A stretch of 64,000 bases of DNA from Magnolia sinica (taxonomy: Eukaryota; Streptophyta; Magnoliopsida; Magnoliales; Magnoliaceae). This document shows positions 22,346 to 35,000 of this stretch, piece by piece. The notes under the pieces were generated by a model, which ran no database searches, was not told where the DNA came from, and was given only the letters and a program-made list of their open reading frames with translations. Every line of letters starts with the position of its first letter. Within the stretch, counting starts at the first letter, position 1. Both the position numbers and the translations under genes were made by a program. The stretch covers positions 59,631,443-59,695,442 of the forward strand of contig NC_080585.1 of the NCBI RefSeq assembly GCF_029962835.1, written 5' to 3'.

Positions 22346-23005
22346 TGCATTTCATATTGCTCTCATCTATTACATGGGCCGGATATTCTATGGCACCAAC
22401 CATTACGCAATTTAATGTTTCAATCTCTTAATGTGAAGAGTGGTCCACTACCATTTCTCCAACAAATAGTCATAGGAGTATTGAAATAAAATTGTAGTAA
22501 GCCAAGCCAACTAATTAGGCTAAATAAATCCTCAAATTGTGAGAATCAATTCAAAAGGTCATCGGCGCTAACCATTCATAAAATTGGATTGAACACAAGA
22601 CATTGGTCATTTAATAAATTCAACATATGCAATCAATAAATCAATAATATCAAATAATATAGATGGCATGTATCATCCATGGTGTGAAATATTAATTTAA
22701 CAGTCCATGGCCATGAGTAGGAATATACCAGCCAGCCGAATTGGAATTTCATTTGAGGTAATCCGCGGACTACAGAGTGGTTTTCTCAGTTAAGGCTATT
22801 TAACGCCGGAAAATGAGACCAAATGCACCACTCGTTTACACACTCCTCTTACCATTTTTGAGAGGGTGCGCATGTTAAGAAAGAAAACATACACCCTACC
22901 GTCTCTCTAACGCCTTTTCTCTCTGCACTTGAACAGACCTTTTGCACACCTTCTCTTTCCTTCTCTTTCTATCTTCTAATAAAAAAGAGGGAGAGGGAAA
23001 GAGAG
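22346..23005 (+). promoter_or_regulatory. promoter and 5' UTR region of the KH-domain gene
   Basis: Only about 660 bp separate the copia end from the start codon. CTATTTAA near 22794 is a possible TATA-like box. From about 22890 the sequence becomes C/T-rich (TCTCTCTAACG, CTTCTCTTTCC), typical of plant 5' leaders, and a GA-rich run precedes the ATG at 23006. No start codon lies in the last stretch before it. The transcription start is not defined. Confidence 0.5.
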
Positions 23006-23085
23006 ATGTCAGGATTATATAATCACAACTTCTCACCAGCAAGAGCGGTTTCTCCCCAGATTAGAAACGCACCAGACATGGACAG
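23006..23085 (+). CDS. SPIN1-like: KH-domain gene, exon 1
   Basis: Encodes the conserved N-terminus ([13 protein letters not shown], then SPQIR and PDMDR), 26 codons plus two bases. The donor is ACAG|GTATTT. The start is the only in-frame ATG and matches the family start. Confidence 0.95.
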
Positions 23086-26000
23086 GTATTTCATCCCTTT
23101 CCCCTAAAAAAGAAAAAAGAAAAAAAAAATCAGATTTTTGTTGATTTTTTGAACTTTTTAGTTTGTTTGTTTGTTTGCTTTTTTTTTTTTTTTTTTGTTT
23201 TTTTTTGTTTTTGTTTTTTCCCTGGTTTTAGTCAGTAGGCACTGAATCAAAAAGAAAAAAGAGAAAAAAGTAAAAAGATGAAAGCAAAAGAAAGCTGAGG
23301 TTTTATTTTGTTGGGATTTCTTTGATTTCCATTTTTTTTTTTCGTTTGGGGTTTTTGATTGATTTGGGTGTTTCGAAATCGGGGTTTTTTCTTGTTTTAG
23401 TTAGACATTGACAGAAAATGCAAAAATAAATAAATAAATAAAGAAGATGAGAGAGAGTTTATTTTGTTGGGTGTTCTTGTTTTTCTTTTTTCTTTTCATT
23501 GTTGTGATGTTCATCGGTTTCTGTACTGGAAAAAAGGGTATATTTTTCATTGGGTGTTTCTGAAATCTGGATTTGCTTATTTCTTGTTTTAGTCAGTACC
23601 TGACAGAGCTGTTGGCAGAACACCAGAAAATCGGCCCCTTCATGCAAGTTCTTCCAATATGCAGCCGTCTGTTAAATCAAGGTGAGTGTTATTTGTTGTC
23701 TTCTTCTTCTTCTTCTTTCAAGGGAGTGCTTTGATGCATTCTTGTCAGGTTGTCTGGTCTTTGTGATACAAACCTGAAGGGGAAAGCAAATAAATCAATA
23801 AGAAAAGAAAGAGATTGTGGAAAAGATCCAACAATCCTCTAGCCGGATGCTAGAGATCACAAATGCAAGACTGTGAGCAAGCTCAACAGTCCTCTAGTCT
23901 AGAACTAGAGATCACTCTCCCCCCTTCAACAGCTACCGTAGAAAATAAGAAAATTTCATAAAGAGAATATTAATCAGCTTGTCTTATTCCATAGGACATA
24001 GGTCCTATTTATAATCCACCTCACAATCTGTAATAAAAGATATGAAATCTAAAAATCTATGAAATAGGAAAGTACCTAAGTAACAAAGCATTCTATAATT
24101 AAGAAAATGCTTAAAATAAGAAGATACTTAGATAAGAAAATATTTAAATTTATTCCCTGCCTAAAAATAAAAATATGAAAGAAAGAGCAGACTTCCTAAT
24201 TTAGAGATTTGAAAAAAAATAGAAAGTGATGATGGCTAAAAAGGAAAAGTGGGCATTTTCTTGTGCACACGTGCGGAGCGTACTCGCGTGAGATGCGGGC
24301 CTTTTCTTCAAATCTTGATCAATCGGCACATGTGGCCATTTGGTTGCATCACTTTGTAGAATTGTTTGATTTTCAGGTCGGTTTTGTACACGGATTTTTG
24401 TTGGATTGCATTGCCTGATTTCAAAGTGGTGCTTTTTTTTTGGTTAGAAAGCAAATGATATTTTAATGTGGTAACAAAGTATGCTTGTGCAACCAAAATA
24501 ATTGGACATTGAAAAGAAGCCTGTGAATAAGCGGTGATTAAGGTTGCGTCTGTGTTGACTCAGGTCCTGTTTTTGAACTGATCAGGCCCATCATAACCTG
24601 TCGGGCCTGTTCAAAATTTTAATTTTTCTCAGCCCGGGCTCGGCTCATTGCCAGCATAGTGGTGATTCAGCTTCATCTTCCCCCACTTCATGCACTAAAA
24701 TTAACTTGAAAGCTGTTTAAAATCACAAAACTGTATGAACCAACCATGAGTTTTGTGGGTAGGGATTGTATGATTCTCACCCAAGAGTATGAATAGTTTC
24801 CTCAGGCTAGCAAGTTAGCACAAGTAAGTCCATGTTTTAGTGATCTAGACTGTTGTTCTGTTTGGCTCCCATCATGATAGCCAGTGCTTGACGTATCTTT
24901 CCAATGGGACAATACTAGCCATCCAATAGATAGCTTGCAAATAGATGGTAAGTTAAAAATACAAATATGGTCACATTCAACAGAAATGGTTGATGACTGG
25001 AGGGCTAAGATCTTCTATTCTGAAATATTCTGGTTCATTAGCTGTCTGTGGTGGGGCCATCAGGTCAACAGTTTGGATCACCAATTTTCAGTTGAGCAAA
25101 CTCAAGAAGGTCTGAGGATAGTATTTGAATTGGCCTAGGATGATATGATTTCTTTCATCACAGCCCATAGGATTCAAGTCGAACTGTGGATTTTTTTTTT
25201 CGATTTGAATTCAATTGCTTGTCTCGGGGTTTTAACAATGTTATTACAATTGGAAAAAAAGAACCAAGAGGAAACTTTTTCTCATTTAAACAGATTGGGA
25301 CTGGACATCATATATATGTATGGTGTATAATAGAGATGAAGAATGGCCAAAAATATCCTAGTCCAATTAAAAAGAGACTAAAGTGAAATAATCTAGAGAA
25401 ATAAAAGAAAGCAAAAGCAAAAGCAAAAGCAAAGAGATTATCTTTTTCCTTTAGAATAGTAGGTCGTTATATTGTTTCCAATAAAAAAGATGGTTAGATT
25501 GTCAAAGCCAGTGTGTATTTTTAGGCTATTGCTCTCCCATAATAAGGCCCATGTTTTGGACTATCAAGAATAACGTACATGTGCACCACATGTACAAATA
25601 AAATGGATGGATCAACGCCATTTGAGTAATGTGGCAAACATATTGTAGCCTACCTCTTCCATTTCAAGGAAATAGTAATATACTACGGGATTCACATCCC
25701 TTCTAAATGTGTATATGCCATTGGTACATCCAACATGATTTTAGTGAAACTTGGCATTTGGAGAGCAAGGATACAATTATACATGGATAATTTTCGTTAT
25801 CTAGCGGGTAGCCATGCATAACTTCAACACTCGAAATCTCTCAAGATCTCAAAAACCTCTAAAAGCCAGGGTTTAGTTACCTCGATTCTCATCATTGTAA
25901 ATATGTGAATTTTCCTTGTTCTAGTTGAAGTACCTGCATTATATTTGCATGCTTCAAGTATTCTGGTCCTCAATGGATCATTTTTTACTGGTATGAGCAA

Positions 26001-29000
26001 AAGTTTAATGGATCATTTTTTGCTGGTATGAGCAAAAGTTTAGTTTGCACTTGGTGCATTGAACGTTGATCTTGCTCTCCATATTGATCCACCCCTTGTG
26101 CCATCTAACGAAACCTCTGTGGAAGATAAGACACTCTATAAGTTGTGGGAGAGGTCAAATCGGCTAAGTTTAATGTTTATAAAGATGACCATTGCAAATA
26201 ATATTAGAATGTCTGTGGTGGAATCCTCTAAAGTGAAGACATACCTCAAATTTATCGAGTGTTTCTGCAATGCTGATAAATCATTGGTAGGCACACTAAT
26301 GGCCCTTCTTACTACTAACCTCAAACATGATGGAATATGTGGTATTCATGGACGCATCCCAGAAATGACAAACATTGCTGCCAAACTGAAATCACTGGAT
26401 ACGAAAGTGGAAGATTCCTTCCTTTTTTAGTTTATCCAATCCTCTCTTTTGTCCTGACCTCTCTACTTATACAATTGGTCCATCCAACATGCATTATAAT
26501 ACCTAGAAGGGATATATGGATTATTATCAGTGAGCTGACCAACATGTGCTTACAAGAGGAGGCAAGATTGAAACAAGAAGGACAACTGTCTGTTCATATG
26601 GTAGCTCAAGAGTCTAAAAATAGAAAGAAAAATCATGAGAAAGAAAAGGGCTTTCGCTTACAAGCGAAGAATAAGAGAAATGGAGGTGCGAAGTGTTACT
26701 TTTGTAAAAAGAAGGGACACAAAGAATGACTACCTGAAAAGCAAGAAATGGTTGGAAAAGAAATGTACCCCCTTTCTCTAAGTATGTTTTGAAACTAATC
26801 TTATTGACGTCCCTTCTAATACTTGGTGGCTTGACTTTGGCGCTACGGTTCATGTTTTTAATTCCATGTGGGGATTCCTTTAAACTCGAAGCCCAAACAA
26901 GGCTGAGTAAACTATCATCATGGGAAATGGAATAAAGGCTAGAATGGAAGTTGTAGGGACCTACTGTTTAGTTATAAGCACTAGATATCAATTATATTCT
27001 ATTGATACTTTTTGGCGGAACTTAATTTCACTTCCCAAACATGATACATAAGGTTATACTTTCAGATTTGGTAACGATAAATTCAAAATGTTTAGGTATG
27101 GCCATTGTGTTGGACAATGTTCGAAATATCGGTATTGTGTTACATATTGCATCCTTGGGATACAGATACATATCGGTTATCACACGGGATATATCATTTG
27201 TATCGGATAATTTATCATACCTTTTGGGAAACATGGGAAACATTGGAAAAATGGTTGAATTTTTCAATGAAACTTCAAAGATTGTTAAAAAAAACCTTAA
27301 TACACACTTTTAAATCATAACATCTTAAAAAAGAAGTGCATATGATATGTTTCTTTTGTATAGGGTCCTAAGCTAAGCGTTGTCTGACTGAACTAACACA
27401 GCTATATTCAAATTGAATGCATAACATTTAGAGTGTATGTGATGATCTTTTCATCAAATGCTCCTAAATACTTAGAAATTAGTATCAATTGACAGTTGGT
27501 TGAAGGAAAATATTGAAAAAAAATTTAATATTTTAATAATTTTTAATTAAAAATGATTTTTATTTTTCGAAAACTAACAAGGACTTAACAAATTAGTAGA
27601 TCAACCCTCATACATGCTTGATTTCATGTTTAGAGTGCAACATTGCAAGCAATTTGAGAGAAACTGGGGAAATTTCGAATTTTCCTCAATGTTCCCCAAA
27701 TCGAACCACCTACACACAAAATTTGAAATTAGAGTGTATGTGATGGTCATTTCATCAAATACTCCTAAATACTTCGAAATTAGACAGCCGATTGAAGGAA
27801 AATTTCGAAAAAAAATGGAGGACATAAAGAACCAATGGTTATCGAAATCAAAGCTTCGACTCCATGATTTTTTATGTAAAACATGAAGAACCAATGGATT
27901 TGTAACAACTTGACACAAATTTAACATGATTTCAAAAAAAAAAAAAGAGGATCGAAAATTGAAAATGATCATAAGATTGAACATGTGGAATATATCGGCA
28001 CTACCTGTGCGTTTCGTATTGCACAAGTGGGATACAAAATATATCATGGGATATATCGGCCGATATCGTCGATATTTAAAACATTGGTGTTGGATTTGTT
28101 GATTGGTGTGATGGTTGGTATATAAGCTAAATATAAACCCCCTGTTTGCTCAGTCCCTCATCACCTTGCATGTGAATAGTGGAATGAAATGTGTCTGGGA
28201 CATTTCCAAAGAAAGAATGGGGAAGTTAGCGAAGCACGAGATTTTTGAATCTCCGGACTTCACTAATTTCAATGTTTGTGGACTGCATTAAAGAAAAGCA
28301 AACCCAAACACACAAAGAAGGGTGCTATAAGGAGTTCAAGACTTCTTAGATAGTAGGAAGTCTACCTCAGGCTTGGTGCTTTTACTATAGTTGGTAGAAC
28401 AATCTCTTGGAAATGCGTAAAGCAAACGATTACAACTGCTTCAATTAGTTCATGGCATGTTTCGAGGCTATGAGCTATAGTATGTGGCTGCAAAAGTTTA
28501 TCTTAAGATTTGGCGTGGTCAACTCTGTTGCCAAATCGCTGAGAATTTATTGTGATAATACCACAACAATTTTCTTCTCTTAGAACGACAAGTACTATAG
28601 TGGTGCCAAGCACATGGAGGTCAAGTAATATGTCGTAAAGAGAAGGTTCAAAATCATCAAGTGTCCATTGATTACATTAACACAAAGCTCATGATTGCAG
28701 ATCCCTTAACAACAAGATTGGGGCCAAAGTCCCTATAGGGAGCATGGGTTTTATGAGTTGCTTTTGATGTGTTTTCATTGTAGCCACTTCCAATATATCA
28801 TTAATGAATGATTGTATTTCTTTGTTGTTTCCACATGTGCAGACACGTATGGGTATGAACAATTTATTAACAGGAAAAACCTTTGCTAAAAGCATTTTAG
28901 TGGGCATTATGTGTAAAGAGGCATTGATGTGATTATCCAATGATTTCCTTGATTAGAGAATGAGTTAGGTGAGGTTGCTAGTGTTGTAATGCATGGAAGG

Positions 29001-32000
29001 GAGTATATTGAGATTGATATACAACCGCCATGATTTGCATTAGTAGTTTCATTTAATGAGATATTATGATTGATTTGTCGCTTTGAATTTTGATTGGGAT
29101 GTTTTCAAAAGCTTGATCACGTAAAAAGTTTCTTTTGAGATCAAGCCCATGATGAGTCGTTTTCAAAATTCAATTTGTTTTGAATTAAATGGTATTAAAA
29201 CTATAGTGTTTAGCATATGGGCCAAGTGGGAGAATGTTAGAATCATATCGGTGTGGCCCACATGCTCGTACTTATTATGTTGTTTCTCCCCATTTCTAAC
29301 ACATGGGCATTGCATCTAACTCCCATTGGTTTCACGATCCTTTAGTGGCTAACACTAATGAAATGAGTAGGTTATAAGCTTCGTTTTTTTAAAATTTTTT
29401 TATTTTATTTTAAATGGAAAGGAAACCAAGGCCTATAAATTATAGAGGACCTTGGCCCCTCTACCAAGCTTAACATTGTGTGAGGCTTCTCATTTGTTGC
29501 ACACTCATTGAGACTTGAGAGAGTTTGGGGGAGAAGGTGAACCAAGAGTGATCCACAATGTCGAATGTACAAGTTGCCAATCAAGACCATTCATCTTTAA
29601 GACCGATCATACTTAAGAGCTTGTTTGATTTTCAAATTACAAGGTAAAATACATGGTAAATTAGGCATCATCATTATTTACACTTGTAATTACAACTCTT
29701 GTCCTAAAGCTGATGTTGACAAGTGTGATGTTTTGGTGCAAAAAAGTGGTGGGAACGGTATCGGTGGGCGTAACGGTGCCCACCGTTACCGATACGGATA
29801 CGCCCCGTATCGGCCAATATGGGGTGTGTAATGGTGCAAATTTTTTTTATTTTTATTTTTTTTGGTAAAAAAATTATGGAAAAATATCCATTAAATCCGG
29901 AATATTCTAAATATTCCAAATATGCATTCATTTATAATTTGGAACATGTTTATGGTGGTGTAACGGTCCACTTTTTGGTGAGAATGCTATATTGTGTTGT
30001 CTGATGGATTTATGAACCTGACAACTTAGAATTAATTGCAAACCTTTTATATTTAGTTTTCTAACTATATAATATCTATATAAATTTACTATAATGAATG
30101 TAATACCAAAACATCTTATATTTTCAAGTTTTCCTTTTGTTTATAGTGCTAGCGCATTGCATACTTCGTGACTCACATGCATTTTATTTCAATATAATAA
30201 TATATAGAGTTTAGGGACTTTTGCATCCTATTATGTAATTCATATACCTAATAATTTAATATCATTTTCCCCCATAAATCTTTTAAAAATTAAAAATAAA
30301 TTGAGGTAAATAGTGTTGTCGATTCGAGGCTGGTTTGGGGACCATTTGATGCCCCAAACTAGCCTCAAATTAATGCAATCTATTGGCACTTATTCCACTA
30401 ATGGATTGGTGGACATTTATTAGACAATGAAAAATGAAAAATATCAAATGGTCCTATTTCAAAAAACAAGTGTATGCAAACTAATGGTGAAAATTGTAGG
30501 AGTTATTTAATTTTGGGATTGTGACTTAGCAACAATGGTCCCAAAATTTAATTGGTTAATTTTGAGTTGATATATACGTCATGTATAAATTTTTAGGGCC
30601 ATGTACTGGGGTCCACTCGATTATGTATTATATATCCATGTCATCCATCCGTTTTGGCAACTCATTTAAGGGCATTGGAAAAAAATAAGGTAAATCCAGA
30701 TCTCAGGTGGACCACTAGTGGGCCAGGCGGGCCACCTCGATGTATATTGCCATCAATATGTTGTGCCAACTCATTTTAAGGCATGGTCCAAATCTTCTGG
30801 TAGATCTAAATCTTCGGCGGACCACTAATGAGTATCCCTTTAAAAGTGGGGCCCACCTCAATGCATTTGTTGTATATCCATGTGGTCCATCCTTTTTTGC
30901 CAACTTATTTTAGGGCATGGTCATAAAAATGAGGCTGATCCAAATCTTAATTGAGCTACAAAATAAGGATTTAATCCCCACCATTAAAAATTTGTTAAGA
31001 CATTTTTTTTTTTTTTGGACCATGCTATTATTTGTGTTCCCCCTTCATCAAGGTCAATGTCTATGTGACCTTATGAACAAGTTCGACGGAAAATAAACAT
31101 TATAGTGGACGGCATGGATATACTACACATAAATCAAGGTGGGGCCCACGTAACAAAACAGTGCAAGTGCACCGCAAGTCTGCAGGACATTTTAAAAATG
31201 AAATTTGAACACAGCCACGCAGTCCATTTGTTTTTCAAGAATGAAATGAAAAGAAGAGGGAAACCGAAAAGAAAAGAGAGAGAGAGAGAGAGAAGAAGAA
31301 GAAGAAGAAGAAGAAGAAGAAGAAGAAGCCGCAGGCCCGCAACAACTGCTGCTGCCGTAGCCGCAGCAGCCCGTGAAGAAGAAGAGGAAGAAGAAGAAAA
31401 AAAAAGAAAGAAAAAGGTAAGTTTTTTTTTTTTTTCTTTAGGCCTGTAATAGTTGTTACGGCACTGTAATGGCTGTTACGGGCACAAAAAAGAGGGGGTG
31501 GCCGTTACGACCCCGTAACGCGTAACGGTCACGGCCGTTACCATTACGTATCGGCTGTTACGGCCAATACATAACCGTTTTTGAACACCCTTGCGGGAAA
31601 GGATTTTGGGCGCGAAAACAGTGGGCCCATCATGATGTATATATCATATCCGTGCCATCCATCCGTTCCGCCAGCCCATTTTAGGGCATGAGCCCAAATA
31701 TGAGGCAGATCCAAAGCTCAAGTGAACCACACCACAATAAATAGCGGGTATTGAGCGCTTACTGTTAACTTCTTGGGGGCCACAAGTTTTGGATCAAGCT
31801 GATTTTTATGTTTTCCCTTTATCCATGTTCGTATGACCTTATGAACATGTTGGATGACAAATAAACATCAGTGTGTGCCCTAGGAAGGTTTTAGCTTTCA
31901 ATGGTTAAGGTTCATCAGGACCATTGTTTCATGTGGTGTGGTCCACTTGATCTTTGGATTTGCCTCATTTTTGGAATCATGCCCTCAAATGAGCTTATGG

Positions 32001-35000
32001 AACGGATGGACAGCATGGATATGGCATATTCATCATGGTGGGCCTTGTGCGTGTAGAAACACATGGAAGCTACACAAGATTTACATGGTTTTCGAAACAA
32101 CAAATCCTCAACCAAACAATGTTGACAAGTAATAATAGTCCGTTGGCAAGCATTTACCGTGTAATTGGAAAAATCAAACATGCCCTAAGCGTTGTTGTGT
32201 GCGTCGTCGAATCACACGGTCAAGATACTAGATCTACGATATTGTGGTTTCTATTTGATAAACTTGTTTGCATATGCATTTTGTGATCCTAGATCTAGAA
32301 CTGTATTGTTGATTGAGTTTCGATTATGGTTTACAGCCTCTACTTGACTGCGTCTTCCTTGTACTTTGTGTTCGATTCTTCTAGCTTCTTCTTCACATCT
32401 ACATGCATTGCCATGATCCTCTCAACCATGTTTTCTGCAGCTATTATGCTCATTCCTGGCATCTTTGGTAGCAGCACCAAATCTAGTGTATGCTTAGGAA
32501 CATGACCATGCATACTCTAAAAAGGAGACTTGCTTGTAGACCTATTTGTCATGTTGTTGAAGGTGAACTCTACTTGAGCAAGAGAAAAGTCCCATTTCTT
32601 GAGCTTATCACTAGAGAGACACTGTATGATGTTCCCTAGTGTCCTGTTCACCACTTTCGTCTATCCGTCCTGTTGTACTATAATGACATATCAAACTGCC
32701 TCTACCGATTCCTCCATAAGTGCCCAAGAAATTTAGTGTCACAATCTCAAGCAATCGTCTTGGGCACCCCATGCAACCATATGACCCATTGAAGAAAAGG
32801 TTGGCTACGCTGGTGGCATGCATCGTCTTCTTGCACGAGATGAAATGTGTCTTAGAGAACATGTTAGCCACAACAAACACAAAATTCGTACCTCATTGAG
32901 TCTGCAAGAGTCCCAACACAAAGTCCATAGATAGATCTTCCCACGGTATGTCTGATATAGGTAAGGGGGTGTAAAGTCGGTGTTTTGGGGCTGCCCCTTG
33001 GCCACTTGGCACACAAGGCATCTCTACACGAAATTTCCCACATCCTTCTTCAATTGCGATTGTCAATATCACTCCATAATGAGAGCAATGCTTTTATCAC
33101 AACCCAAAGCCTCCCCCATGCAATTCCTTAATAACACACTTTTGAAAGGAGCACTTGGGAATGCAAAAGTGATTCCCTTTGAAGAGGGACGCTTCTTGTA
33201 TATGCAACTTTGACAGCTGCCCTGCTTGGAACTTGCCCCATTCCTTGTTGAAATCTTCATTTACAATTACAACATACAATTCAAGTAGTGGAACTCTTCA
33301 ATTTCATTGCTCAGGGTGACTAACAAAGAAGCCCTCTTGCTCGGTGCATTGACTACCTTATTCTGCCAACCCAACTTGTGCTTCAACACAATTTAATTCC
33401 TGCAAGAATGATACCCACATGGTATGCATGTGATTCATTTTGATATGGTTGTTAATGAATTTTAAGGCCTAGTGGTATGTGTCTAAATAAATTCCCCTTA
33501 TACATGTATAGGGTAATGCTTCTAATAGCGGAGAGCTTGGACCAGAACATATAGCTCCAATTCATATATAGACCACTTCTTACGTGTGTCGCTTAACCTT
33601 CACAGTAGAAGGCTATTGGCCCGTGCTCGTGGGACAAGACAGCTTTGATCCATACATATGAGGCAACACACTCAATAGGAGTAGTAGATAATTTTTCTTT
33701 AATTAATGTGAAGCTTTGCGTGGCCTCCTTTGTGTACCAAAATTGTTCTTTCTCGATTCATGCCATGATGGGTGCCACAATAGAAATGAAATTCCTCACG
33801 AATTGATGATAGAAAGTCACCAACCCTTGGAAACTCCTGGCTTCATTGACATTCATAGGAGCAGACCGCTCCCTAGTGGCCCCAACATTCTCTTCATCAA
33901 CACGAATGCCCATGATAGTATGACACTTACAACATAGCTCAAAAATACTAGGTTATTAGTCATAAAGTTGCACTTTTTAAGATTTATGTAGAGCTTATTA
34001 AGGACCGTAGGCATCTCCGCCAACATGTTCGTCTTCATATCAATATGCCGTCAAAATAAACCACAATGAATTGACCTATAAAAGTTTTGAGCACTTGGTT
34101 CATCAGCCTCATGAAGGTATTAGGTGTGCTGGAAAGTTGAAACGACATTACTAACCATTCATACGGATCATCTTTAGTCTTAAAGGCCATCTTCCATTCA
34201 TCACTTGGTCTAATCCTTGACCTAGCGATGCCCACTCCTCATATCTATTTTCAAAACACCTTTGACCCTTCTAACATGTCCAACATATAATCCAGACATG
34301 GTATAGGGAATTTGTACCTAATGGTGATTTTGTCGATAGCTCAAGTATGAACACACATATGCTAACTCCCATTCTTCTTAGGCGTTAACATAATTGGTAC
34401 AACACAAGGGCTCATACTTTTCCAGACCATGCTCTTATGAATCAACTTCACCTTACTTTGTAAGATTTCATTTTCCTTGGAGCTTAAGTGTATCATTTAG
34501 TAAATTAGGCAAACTAGTACCTCGAATGAGGTCAATGGATGTTGGATGTCTCTTGTATGGGGCAATCCATCAGGGAGATCTTATGGGATAATCTCCTCGA
34601 ATTCCCTCATTATAGGAGTTAATTTCTCTAAATCACAACAAGCTCTTTTTCCTCACCTTCCCCTTCACCCTTCACAACGAAGGTATACATCTTTCTCATT
34701 TCATTGGATTATTTTATGAAATCCTTTACAAGTAAGAAGGACCACCCCTCCACTCGGAAAGTTTCAGGGCGGTTCTCCCCGTCCATAGGTGCAAGGGTGA
34801 TGCGGACATCACACCACCACTCCGTACATATCAAAGACGTAGGCGTCGACAGGTTACATCGACACTTTTACTTTGGCTAGGCGACTAATGGTGATCACCA
34901 GTGGTCATCAGCGAGCATTAGAACAACATTGATGACATGGATCGGAGATCATCTCACCGTTAATCATGTTCTACATGATTGTCCATCCATTGGATCGTGT

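Larger units (their letters stand above)
26043..29607 (+). mobile_element. second copia element, internally deleted, interrupted by an hAT-like insertion
   Basis: On the + strand: gag, zinc knuckle, protease, then the insertion 27115-28086, then GAG-pre-integrase, then directly RNase H, a polypurine tract and the start of a 3' LTR. Integrase core and most of RT are deleted. It lies in sense orientation in intron 2 of the KH gene. The 5' LTR was not found. Confidence 0.85.

Noticed and set aside
22202..22489. Open frame of 95 codons ending in the promoter region of the KH gene
   Set aside because: Its first half is copia LTR sequence also present at 14560-14698; chance frame.
24884..25138. 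Open frame of 84 codons in intron 2
   Set aside because: The DNA carries the repeat module with GGTGGGGCCATCAGGTCAAC seen elsewhere in the window (45360-45410, 41020-41200). No protein family recognised.
31105..31449. Arginine-rich open frame of 114 codons
   Set aside because: It is produced by the (GA)n/(GAA)n microsatellite and flanking MITE sequence.
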